The notes under the pieces were generated by a model. It did not search any database, was not told the origin of the DNA, and worked only from the letters and a program-made list of their open reading frames with translations. A DNA stretch of 64,000 nt. It comes from Larix kaempferi (Eukaryota > Streptophyta > Pinopsida > Pinales > Pinaceae). The DNA is taken from contig BSBM01000191.1 of the NCBI GenBank assembly GCA_027924585.1, forward strand, positions 1,178,001-1,242,000. Reading direction: 5' to 3'. This document shows, in pieces, positions 22,241-32,689 of this stretch; the first letter of the stretch is position 1; the number at the start of each line of letters is the position of its first letter. The position numbers were made by a program, and so were the translations under genes.

Positions 22241-25200
22241 TAGAGTAAGAATAGTAGCATCTAATTTCTAGATGATATTATGGAAAGATATTTATTTCTG
22301 AGAGTCTGAAGACAATGTAACCATACTAGGAACATTAGAAGACAATCATTTACAATATTTTTAAATAAACATTTGACTGTAAAAACAATTGTATAGGAAT
22401 GGCCCACTGTCTACCATTGCTTTTGAGATGACGCTTTTCTATTCACCAACAAAAAAGAGTCAAAAGAGTAAGCTTATCAGCTAATTCCAGCTTTGTTTAT
22501 TTTGCAAAATCTGGAAAAATTCAAAAAATCTTAGTCACATATTAATTATATATATTAATCATATTAATTATATAGATTATTAATTGTATAAATTGCATGA
22601 TCTGAATTTTCAACAGACTCATGGAATAAAATGAATATATTAGTCATATTAATTATAAAAATTATTAATTGCATAAATTGCATAGTCTGAATTTCCAAGA
22701 GACTCATGGAATAAAATGAATAATTTTCAGGTGCAAACGATTCACAAATGATATCGTTTCACCTTTTGACGGATTATTCTAGAAGCATTTGTATAAGTCT
22801 TCTAATCTCGTCATTTCTATTTCCTGTGGCTTCAGTACCAACCCCTAGACTTTCAAGTTGCAGCCTAGCGAACCTGGACATAGACAAGGCATATATTGTA
22901 GCAATAGAGAACATGGATTTAATGGGTGTCCCAAGTTCAAAAAAAAAGTCCATATCCAAGCCAAAGACATTGTTGACCGCATTGTTGTTTGATGCACATG
23001 ACGACTCCAACAAACTGGGACGACATTTGCAAATATTAAGTTGAAGCCATGTACAACATAGATTTGCCTTAAATTATATTTTCAAAGCAAAAAACCAAAA
23101 CATAGGAAAATATAGAAAGACTATAAAATTTAAAATCGTAAATTGAAATGAGATAATCGACGATAAAGATGATCCAATCCAAGTGAAAATTGAATATAAA
23201 AAAACCATTGCAACAAAAAATAATCAAACCATGGAATATGGTTCAATGCTCAGCCAACTGATTTCTCTTTATCAAATTGGATTTCTCTTTTTCTTTTCAG
23301 GCATTTTCTGGCTTTTGCGTTGCAGTTTATAATGATGATTTATGAAACTGAAAACAGTCATACTGCACAAAATTACAAAGTTACAAAATTATGTTTTATT
23401 AGATGAAAAATTGGAAATTTGTTTTATTAGATGGAAAATTTGAACATTGTTGATTCAAAATTTGATTGGTTTTAAAGTGATGTCTTGCACAATTTCTGAA
23501 ATGGAGGGGGTGGTAGGCTGAGGTCATCCATGTACATGTTACATGTAATTCTTGCACCAGCATTGAGTACATTAAATCCATCCACCACTCTTTTGTAACT
23601 ATTCTAAACTTTATCAAATTTCTCAAATTGTTATTGCACACATATAGCAAATTGTCTCGAATGAGACATAAACATTACACCTATAGATCATCAAACATAT
23701 ATATATATATATATATTTGAGTTTATGTATTGTTATAAGTGGTGATCAAGTGACATATATTTATTTAGAGCAACCAAATTTAAAAAAATAGTCATTAAGG
23801 ATAGAAAGAAATATATCATCTTAGGGTAGTTTTATCTTCTTAGCAACATCATTAATGTTGTGCTAGAGGCCAGCCAAGTGTGATTGATTTGGATAGTATT
23901 GTGTTAGTGGGATAGTAGATACAAATAGACTGTATCTTTGCAGCTTTTATTCCATAATTCATTTGCACAGGTTTCCTTGTGTACTTTGATTTGGATTTTA
24001 CTTTTGAGTTAGATTACCATTAGTTTCCGTCCTATTTTATTTATGCAATTTAGATTCTTGTGCTTAGTTTTCATTTCTATATCTATTCCTATATTTACAT
24101 TTAGTCTCCATTCCCGTAATTAGAATTCTTAGAACCCAATCCTCATTTAATTGTAAATATGATTTACACATGCGACTATATCTAGATTATAACCATGGTT
24201 TTGTTTATTTACCCAGTTATACAAAAACGTCCATCATATCAGTCAATCATAGAAAGAATCCTGTTTTGGCCTGATTGCAGGTCATTAAGCTTGTTATGAC
24301 TTCATAAAAAGCTTTTCCATTCCAATATCACTTTAACATTATCCATCTTTATTTCAAAGTTAGTTTGGCTCAATTGTTCTGTTAATATACATACAACACT
24401 TTCCAGAATATAGGTGAAATGTCATCATTGATTGACTCTTTATGGAAATTTTAACTCATGAAGTCATCATTTAAAACATCTTAAGACTTATGTAAATAAT
24501 CTATTTTCCAAAGAAGTGCAACTTTAATAAATATTTTGTATTTTATAATTTCGTAGAATATATATGTTGAAAATTATATTTTGTATTTTATATAGAATAT
24601 AATATATATGCTGTAAATTTTCACTTTATAATTTATATTAAATTTTGTACTCCTTGTGTAAATTATGTATCCTACGGGCTATGATCCCTAACCTGTGTCA
24701 AACATTTTTTATTTATCATTTAAAGTGTTCAAAATAAGCATCAAATCTTCTTGGTTTGCATTGCTACGTACGTTAGATCTGTCGGTTCTCACGCCTAGAA
24801 TCTAGGCTTTCTGCATTGTTGAGACATCTAAACCTGAACGAAAATTATTATATGAACAAAATTTAATATTTCCCTCTCTGCAATTAAAAAAATCATAAAA
24901 CTGAAGTCATATGATGATGAGTGGAGTAATTACCATGGAGTAATTACATACATTATCATAGCTCAGTAGCCTTTGGGAGTTTGTACTTCCTTATGTTGTT
25001 TCTCCTCTTATCTAATATATGAATGAAGGATCTCTATATTTGGGAATTGATATCAATTTCCACTTGAAGACAATTGTTGGAGCTTGCAATTGGGAATGAA
25101 TGTCATTCATTTCAAATCATCAATATTACTTCTCAATGAAGATTATTAATTCAAGAACAAGTATAAGGTGTTACCATGGTTGGTGTTCACCCTATACTAG

Positions 25201-25958
25201 GAAGCCTAGTCCATTTCCTAAGGCTAAGGTTAGGGAGAGTGGACATAAGATCAATAATTTAATGTTTTTAAGTAAATTGGAAATAAAGGTGTTCCTAGCA
25301 GTAAGATTATCAATCAGAGTTAATTGGAACTTCATACTTTCAATCTCTTATTGGATTTGTTGAAGTTGATGGTATATTGGTTAACATGTAACTTTAGTTG
25401 TATATAGAATCTCACAATGGTCAGTAAACAAATTGAGACTTGTAGAAGCCTGATATGAATGTCCAAATTGAGTGGGTCTAAATAACATGGCTTTACTCCT
25501 TCTAGCTCACAAGTTCAACTCTGAAGGGCATAAGGTACGTACACCTCTGTAGAGTAAGCAATTAAACCATTGCACAAAGAAATCCCTTGTCTCATAATGA
25601 AAGGGTCTCATCTATAATTTCATGTCTAACTAAGTTGTGACTTTTAATAATAATAATATTACTAATTATTATTACACACACATAAATATACACTTACATA
25701 AATCAATTCAGAAAAGTATGAATTTTGGCCTCACAAAATTTAAGGATAGACTTATATCCTCTAATCAAGATAAGAAAAAAATCCCTAATTGCCCAATCAA
25801 ATTGGTGTGGAATCCCTTTGATCCAATAGATAACAACTCTGCTTATGCTACTAGCATGGGGCATTTGGATAGCAAGAAATTATAGTTTCAACATTTAGTC
25901 CACCGTAAAGAATCATGACAAGGAAAAAGAATAAAGACATATTATCGAAGAATGGATA
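22241..25958. other. Intergenic, no gene recognised
   Basis: AT-rich sequence with a (TA)n run at 23697-23717 and two near-duplicate blocks around 22545-22720 containing ATATTAATTATA...ATTGCATAAATTGCAT and GACTCATGGAATAAAATGAA. The open frames at 22748-23044 carry no recognised motif on either strand. Confidence 0.4.
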
Positions 25959-26084
25959 GGATGTGCATGGGCTTTCTTTGATGGTGCAACTTGGGGAGTC
26001 GATGGGTCTCTCTTTTTGGAAGACTCTCATTTTCTTAATTTTAAAGCATGCCTAGACCTAGAACAAACAATATTTCATAGATAA
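25959..26084 (+). pseudogene. Possible LINE RNase H remnant
   Basis: A 41-codon open stretch reads GCAWAFFDGATWGVDGSLFL, then EDSHFLNFKACLDLEQT. It resembles the start of the RNase H domain found at the end of some plant non-LTR elements (an FDGA block with the first catalytic Asp, then a strand with LxxxxHxxxFK). The rest of the domain is missing. The assignment is tentative. Confidence 0.35.
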
Positions 26085-26680
26085 TGACTTTTTAGTTTAC
26101 CTTGATATTGACTATTGAAAATTGTACCCGCACATTAGAAGTGTGTCAAGATTCACTTGTGGTTACAAATTGATTGAAGAATGAATACTCTTTTAGGAAT
26201 TTGTTATTGCAACTAGTTTTAAATGAGATGATATTTAGGATGTATCTCTTTTATTGTTCAATGCATTTCTTATCACCATGTATATAAGGAGATGAACCAA
26301 AATGTTAAAATGTTAATGAGTAGTCCAAGGAAGGTGTTATGATGTAACAAGGATTTTAGGCTATTCAAGAACACGAACAACGACATTTATAATCATACTC
26401 TAGGGGTTTTATTGTATTTTTTTTATGGAACTCTATAGAAAAAAACACTTGCAAATATTTATTAAATATTGTGATGTTGGAACTGTTCATAGAAATGTGG
26501 ATCTAGAAAAGTGGATCAAACCATCTAAATCTGCACATGATGGTCAATCACTACCATTAAATCTAAAATATGATTTCTTAGGCCCCAAGATATGTTCTTT
26601 TCCTGTAACTTATACCATTGAAATCTTCAAATGTAAAATAAAATATGGGTTGTATATTTAACTTGCCATCAAAAAGGAAA

Positions 26681-26944
26681 TACAAGCCTTCTTTGACTGA
26701 GCCATCTGAAAAACTCTTCAACAATTTGAGCATGCTCACCAATATATTTCTGAAAAAATTAATTTTCGCTAACTTTAATAAAACATGAAACATTGCAATT
26801 ACCCACTGCTAGAGCTAGTAGTTTATTTCCTGTGCCAGGTGGTCCATAGCACAAAACACCATCAAGAGATTTATTTCAAGCTTAACAAATTTCTTAGGAT
26901 GAAGTAGTTGAACCTCCACAACCTCTCTCATTTTCAAATTGTTC
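26681..26944 (-). pseudogene. 26S proteasome ATPase RPT1 fragment
   Basis: On the minus strand three frames together read [20 protein letters not shown], then [20 protein letters not shown], then CFIKVSEN, a stop, FFQKYIGEHAQIVEEFFR. This follows RPT1 ([33 protein letters not shown], then the QKYVGEGARMVREL block), covering the start of the AAA+ domain with Walker A. The Walker A GKT is changed to GNK. There are at least two frameshifts (near 26931 and 26862) and a TAA at 26759-26761. RPT1 is an ATPase of the 19S base that unfolds substrates; this copy cannot encode it. It may be a processed or a captured fragment. Confidence 0.8.
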
Positions 26945-27121
26945 TAATATTTTCAAAATTCATCTCATTAACAAATTTGAACAACAATATCATTATCTCG
27001 AAAATTGAAAAACTCTTGCCAAGCTCAAGCTCACAAGGTTGCAGTACCTCCCTTCATTGCCCGCATACAAGTTTTGCAATCATGTTAAAATACCACTTGC
27101 TTAGATTTAGTTTTTCCAAGA

Positions 27122-27460
27122 CCTTTAGGACATGTTTTTTTCCAAAGTTAATTTTCCCTTGCTCAATATTCTTTACGAAACAATGGAATTTCCATTGTGC
27201 ATAGTGATTTAGCCTCTATTGATTTGTTAACAACTATAGTGGATAACTTCCTGGAACACTTCCATGTCATATTGGAATTTTGCAACTCTTTTAGTTACCA
27301 AATAATAATTTTTTTTGTTTGCTGTTGCATTTCCCTATTTGATTGGCAAAATAAGAAGTCTATAGCATTTTAATAAAAACTTTATCTATTCTATGGTATT
27401 AGCTTTTTCTTTCTTTTAAAAATTTAGGTAAGTTTACATAGATGTAGTATCATGAATTTA
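27122..27460. repeat. Degenerate 330-bp direct repeat, copy A
   Basis: This block, starting near AGGACATGTTTTTTTCCAAA, is repeated at 28741-29062. Shared landmarks in order are TTAATTTTCCC, CCATTGT(G/A)CATA, CCTCTATTGATTT, ACTAT(A/G)GTGGATAACT, TGCATTTCCCTATTTGA, TTTTAAAAA(T/A)TTAGGTAA and TTTACATAGATGTA. Identity is moderate, so the duplication is old. Confidence 0.75.
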
Positions 27461-28240
27461 TTTTCTTCTTTGTTATGCAGAGACTAGTTTTTACAATATT
27501 TCCATATTGGTTGCTATCTCAAAAAAACATATTTTCATCATAGATATTCTATGTTTGTTGATATGTAGGTGTTTTGCATTTCATTGAATTGGAAATAGGT
27601 ATTGGCTTGCCCATATTTTTATTTCAAGTTTGGGTTTTTTTGCATTTTCTAAACTCTTTGATTGAAATAGAAAATAGAAAAAAAAAACTTCAAAATAAGG
27701 CTTTTTTTAAATATGTTTATTTCATTTGGCCATTTTAAAATTACACTTACATCATTGCATTAATTATGTAAATACATAAATAGGGTTTTTGCCATAAAAA
27801 CGAAACATTTTTGCAATCAATTGCATTTCCAACTTTTTTTTCTCGAAGCTTTAGTAAAAACCTAGAAAAAGAGAGCTTATGTGGAAACATGATTTCCATT
27901 TAGGTGTTTTGTAATATGAAAATTAATTTAAAAAATTGAGTGTAAAGTTTTTGTTATTATATTAGTTTAGTCTAAAATCCATTGTTTTTTATTTCCTTTT
28001 GTACGTTGTTAATTATTTGGTTAGAATCTTCTTAGTTTGATACTACTTAATACCTTTAGCAAGTTTCTTTGTGTGACAATTGTATATTTTCTTAGTATCA
28101 AATTATGTACAATAAATCGATATTGGCTACTTGATTGAGATATGCTTCGCAGTAAACGCAAGAGTATATTCCTCCGATCAAGTTTCAAGCGTTTTGGCTG
28201 TTGCAATAGTTCTTTTTTCTTTGCATCTGTATTGTTTGTT

Positions 28241-28600
28241 TCAATTGCAGGTTCGGATCCAGGAATAATACCTGGCCACTTAACTGTGGGAATTACTTGG
28301 GCATAGCCCTAAAACTCATTATGAGGAGTACCACAGGAACCTCGAAGTAGCTGGACAATTGAGAGGACCTGTCAGCGAAAAGGGATATGACCCTTGCCTG
28401 ATTGACTAGCTCCCACCCATAAGGTAAACCAACAGCTTTCATTTGTGGCAAAGCGGTTATCAGTTTTACCTGAGTCGTGGAGTGAGGGGTAATGCCCCAA
28501 TACGCAAGCCGTTAGATAGCATTGGTACATGAGTGAATGCCCTTAACCTTTAGGAAGATGAGCATACTTGGGGTCCATAGTTATTGGAAATGAGTGTTTA
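28241..28600. other. GC-richer island of unknown nature
   Basis: This roughly 350-bp stretch is less AT-rich than its surroundings. It begins after TTGCAGGTTCGGATCC and ends near GAATGCCCTTAACC. No frame resembles a known protein. It sits between the two copies of the degenerate repeat and may be an inserted element. Confidence 0.35.
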
Positions 28601-28740
28601 GCAGAATGCATCTGTCCATAGACATTCCAAATCAATTTTGAGGCATTGCAAACAATTAACAGACTTTGTTAGTCTATTGTTGATTAGACGCATATGTAGA
28701 TTTTACATTGTTTGTTATGAGAGTCAGGTATTAAGCACTT

Positions 28741-29062
28741 ACATGTTTTTTTGCAAATCTAATTTTCCCTAGCTGAATATTATTTTGGGAACAACTACAA
28801 TGCCATTGTACATAACAACTTGACCTCTATTGATTTCTTATAAACTATGGTGGATAACTGGTTGGAACATTGCCAATGACATATTGCCATTTTTCAATTC
28901 TTTTCGTTGGAAAATACTAGTTTTTTTTCTTCTATTGCATTTCCCTATTTGACTTGCAAAATAAAAAGTGTATACTATTTTAATATAAAACTTCATATGT
29001 TCTTATGTCCATGGATTTTCCTTTCTTTTAAAAAATTAGGTAACTTTACATAGATGTACTAT
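28741..29062. repeat. Degenerate 330-bp direct repeat, copy B
   Basis: Second copy of the block at 27122-27460, same orientation, 1.6 kb downstream and just upstream of the Helitron coding region. Both could be promoter or intron material of related elements. Confidence 0.75.
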
Positions 29063-29284
29063 CATGAAAAAAAACTAAAACTGTTTTATGTCACCCCCTT
29101 TGCAAAAATTGCAAAGGTCTAATGAATTTTTCTATGTGAGCGCTCTCTATTGCTTGACTCTATGCTTTTGTTTATTTCACTACTACTCTTTTCCTTCAAA
29201 TCATGCACATGAGTGTTGCACAACTCCCTACCAAAAAAAAAAAATCAAATTATGCATTAGCATTGCTCCTAACCTTGCCACACT

Positions 29285-30617
29285 TCATTGCAGGTTCATC
29301 TTCAAAGGTTCCGTACAAGATTTCTTGTTTCTGCAAGTTCGCTTGATTCCATGTGAAGTGCATGTTTGGTTTTACATATGTCCATCGTCTAGTCCAAGTT
29401 CATCTGTTGTTCCTCTTGTTGTTTATGCTTTTGACCTTGAACCAAAGGAAACAAGAGAAAATGATTAGCAGATCACTTGCAAGGGCCATTTCAACAAAAA
29501 CATGTCCCTGCCTCCAATAAGACATTCCCCTTTTGAAGGCATTGATGTTGCTTTGTCTACGCACAATTTGTTTCGACTATAGGATTTCCACTTTCGAATG
29601 GGTGATTGCCTTTTTGATTCGCTTGTAGTTCTCTTGCATTTTCAATACACGTCACTTGAAATAAGAGAATTGATTGTTAATAATTTCTGCATGTCGTTGG
29701 CTTAGTCCCAGCCTGATGCATTGGCCTCGATACACACAAACCTATCGATTGAAATATTGGTTGATTTGCATGGAGTGAAAAGTGTGGACTTGTATCTTGA
29801 ACGGATGTCGCAATCTGCTTCACAAATCAATGAAAATAATACCGTTGGATTGTGGGGTGATATCTTTTGCATAAAATGGTTGAATGTTCTTGTTGCTGTA
29901 TGGTCATCCACAAGAAAAAATAAGTATTTTCATTTCAACTCACATGAAACAGGATATTTCTACAACTTGATTTTCCATGACATCAACCCTGTTGCCGGTC
30001 ATTTTGAGCCTCTGCTATCATATGGCTCTATATCAACGACCACTCTTGCCCTTGGACAAGTAGATGACAATGTTGAGATTCTCCATTGTTTTTATTTACA
30101 TATTGCACTTTCAATATCCACGGACGCTTTAATCAATGGTGATTGTCATGGCTCTCTTTTTGAATCCCTATGTAAATTGACAGCTTTTACAGATACTGTT
30201 TGTCTACATAAAGCTCTTGCCCAATCGTTTTCCAATTCCATGGCCTTAAATGGATATAGAGCAACTAAATGCTTTGAAAAATATCTACAAGGAAATCTTC
30301 TAGAGATAAACCAACCTAGTATTGAATGGAAGACATTCCTAGTTCAATTGACAGATACCTGTCAATTTCACTATGCACATATGCAAGAATTTGTTTTGCA
30401 ATGGTTCTCTGAATTAATGGACATTAACATATTCTTATGGGAAAGCAATGTGCAACAAGTCTTGACATCTTTTTATTCAACAGCTAGCACAGACTCAAAT
30501 ATTTACCTTTTCCATCATGGTGTAGATGCAAATCATTCACATTTTTATCCATTGGCGACAGCAAATTTAAATACTCATTTCTTTGCTCCAGGTACAAATG
30601 GGCAAGCATCCACTTGA
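29285..30617 (+). pseudogene. Tandem OTU-like cysteine protease domains of the Helitron
   Basis: One frame runs from about 29285 to 30617, broken by three TAG codons (29466, 29580, 29703). Domain 1 reads FRMGDCLFDSLVVLLHFQYT, with the OTU catalytic Cys at 29607-29609, then YLERMSQSASQINENNTVGL, WGDIFCIKWL and, at the end, GHFEPLL with the catalytic His at 30000-30002. Domain 2 repeats the layout: INGDCHGSLFESLCKL (30138 onward), a middle part with EWKTFLVQL, and SHFYPL with His at 30540-30542. In domain 2 the residue directly before LF is Ser rather than Cys, so it may be inactive. OTU proteases cleave ubiquitin-type linkages and are carried by some Helitrons and Helentrons. A possible acceptor (TTCATTGCAG) sits at about 29294. 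Confidence 0.75.
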
Positions 30618-31949
30618 AAGGGCACATTGCCAATTGCAAAAAACCAGTTTCGGAGCATGGAGGGTCGAAATTCCTATGGTAGGCAACTTAAAAGAAAGTT
30701 GCACATGGCAATGGTAGAGACTAATGACAATGCAAAAAAAACATCCTACAATGCTTTCTCCAAATGCAAAATCAGAAAAGAAACTGCAAACCACAGATGC
30801 AAAAACATTTGTTGTTACTTGTGAACAAAAAAAAACATGGTTCCAAAGCACAGAGGAATATTCAATATAGTTCACCAAAAAATTTGCGGTCTTTGAAGGC
30901 AAGAATACGACAAGAGGATTTTAAAAAATCTCAAGCTAAAAAGAGAAGCAATATAGAGAAAAAAACATGTCCATGTTTACTTAAAAAGTATCAATGACAC
31001 TGCTACCCATGCATGCTATTGTTGTAGACGATTGCATTTCAAAAAAGATATTCAAAAAGTTGATGAAAATACTATATTGGATTTCATATCCTTTCCAAAT
31101 TGTAGTGTCGAGTGTAGATTTTCTATCTCTTATCAAATTTGCAAGTTTTGTAAGAAAGACATTTCCAAGTCAGAAATTCCATTATATGCATATCCTATTT
31201 CCATTCGTAGGAACACCTCAATTCCATCCGTAGCAATGTTAACTCTTATTGAAGAGCGCTTGCTCTCGCCCAGAAATGCATTTGCACAAATACGACAACT
31301 TAGTTACAAGCGAGGCCAAATAGGTTTAGCTGGAACAATCATCAATGTTCCTGTAGATTTGGATAAAGTGCAAGTTGCTTTGCCCATAAATCTTGACGAT
31401 GCCTTGACAATTGCTATTGTATTAAAACGAAGACTAGAATTCAAAAATGCATTCCTATCTGGAAATGTGCGCCCTAGCATTGTCATGACAGCTTTAAGAA
31501 ACTTGTCTAAAACTATGCTATACAAGACTGAAGGTGTAACCATTAATGAACAATGGGAAGAAATGTTTACCATCTTTGCTAAAACAGAAACCCTGCCATT
31601 GGCATCAACAACTGAACTGCTCAATGAAAATAGCTTGCACCTCTTTGATTCTGATGTTAGTTCTTCTCCTGATCTTGATCTTGAACCTGTGTCAGAAACA
31701 TTGGTCCATGGATATGGAGAAACCAACTTGCTAGATGACTTGGCCAACAAAAACATTGAATTAGCACCTTCTGAGAATTTCCATCCATTGAGAATTTTCC
31801 AAGATAGATATTCTGAAGAATTGAATTTCCTAACCTCGTTCTTTGGATATAGCCGTGATGCAGATATCTACAAAAAATATCACTATCAACAAGTGGAAAA
31901 GTGGGAACTCCAACATGAAAGCTATGATTTTGAAACACACCCAAAGTAA
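30618..31949 (+). pseudogene. Helitron Rep-Hel N-terminal region (cysteine/basic and accessory domain)
   Basis: The first part (30764-30997) is a very basic stretch (LKARIRQEDFKKSQAKKRSN), like the nuclear-targeting head of Helitron proteins. The next frame, open from about 30960 to 31949, contains CYCCRRLHFKKDI and the paired cysteines CKFCKK. It continues with the Helitron-type accessory block MLTLIEERLLSPRNAFAQIR followed by GTIINVPVDLDKV, and with EELNFLTSFFGYSRD, which is the conserved E-E-x-x-F-P/L-x-x-F-x-G segment before Rep. It ends ETHPK and a stop at 31947-31949. The Rep domain continues in another frame, so a frameshift lies near 31935-31946. I assign the accessory block to the DUF6570-like family by memory of its LIEERLLSPR and INVPVD motifs. 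Confidence 0.75.
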
Positions 31950-32040
31950 TCTTTTTTTCAAAACGGTTAAGGTTATAATTAAACAAATTTCAAACACTTG
32001 TTGGATTACAATACGCATAGGGGAGTAAAAAGGCAAAAAA

Positions 32041-32661
32041 CTAGTAGCCAAAGATGTCAAAACAAAAGCAAACATTGACAAAATTCTTAAATCCCCTCTT
32101 TCTTTTCGCACATTGAAAGCAATTCGAACATCGCCAGACTATTTCGATTCCATGAAAAAAAACCTTTTTGCAATGATACGCCAACTAGGACCACCAATTT
32201 TCTTTGTTACCTTTACTAGTGCTGACCATATTTGGAAACCGTTGTGCTCTGCCTTGCATGAACTTGAATCAACACAACACAACACAGGATCAATTCCAGC
32301 TACTGAAGATGATCTTGATGCACTGATAAGAAAGCATCCAGTACTTTGTTCCCGCTATTACAAACACATAATGAATGCACTTAAGTCTTTGATATGTAAG
32401 AATAGCAGCCTCTTTGGCAAGGTTCAAGATTTTTTCTTCACAATTGAGTTCCAACAAAGGGGAAATGAGCATGAGCATGGCGTTATATGGATCAAACATG
32501 CTCCAATGTTTGGAAGAAATAGCAATAGCGATATAGTGGCCTTCGTTGACCAATATATTTCAACAGATTCATCATTACTTAAACATGATCTTGTGAAATT
32601 TCAAACACATCGACACAGTAGGACATGCAAAAAAAAATTTCCGTTCTTCATGCAGATTTAA
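32041..32661 (+). pseudogene. Helitron Rep (HUH endonuclease) domain, 5' part
   Basis: This is the Helitron-like N domain. VAKDVKTKANIDKIL precedes RTLKAIRTSPDYFDSMKKNL, then FAMIRQLGPPIFFVTFTSAD, all strongly conserved in Helitrons. The two-histidine metal site is EFQQRGNEHEHGVIWIKHAP, with His at 32470-32472 and 32476-32478. The residue between them is Glu, where a hydrophobic residue is usual. The frame ends in a stop at 32659-32661. In the other frame the conserved continuation SSCRFNLPFPPIDNTMVLEP begins beyond an A9 run (32629-32637), showing a 1-nt frameshift there. Rep nicks and joins the transposon ends during rolling-circle transposition. Confidence 0.85.
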
Positions 32662-32689
32662 CTTACCCTTTCCTCCCATTGACAATACA

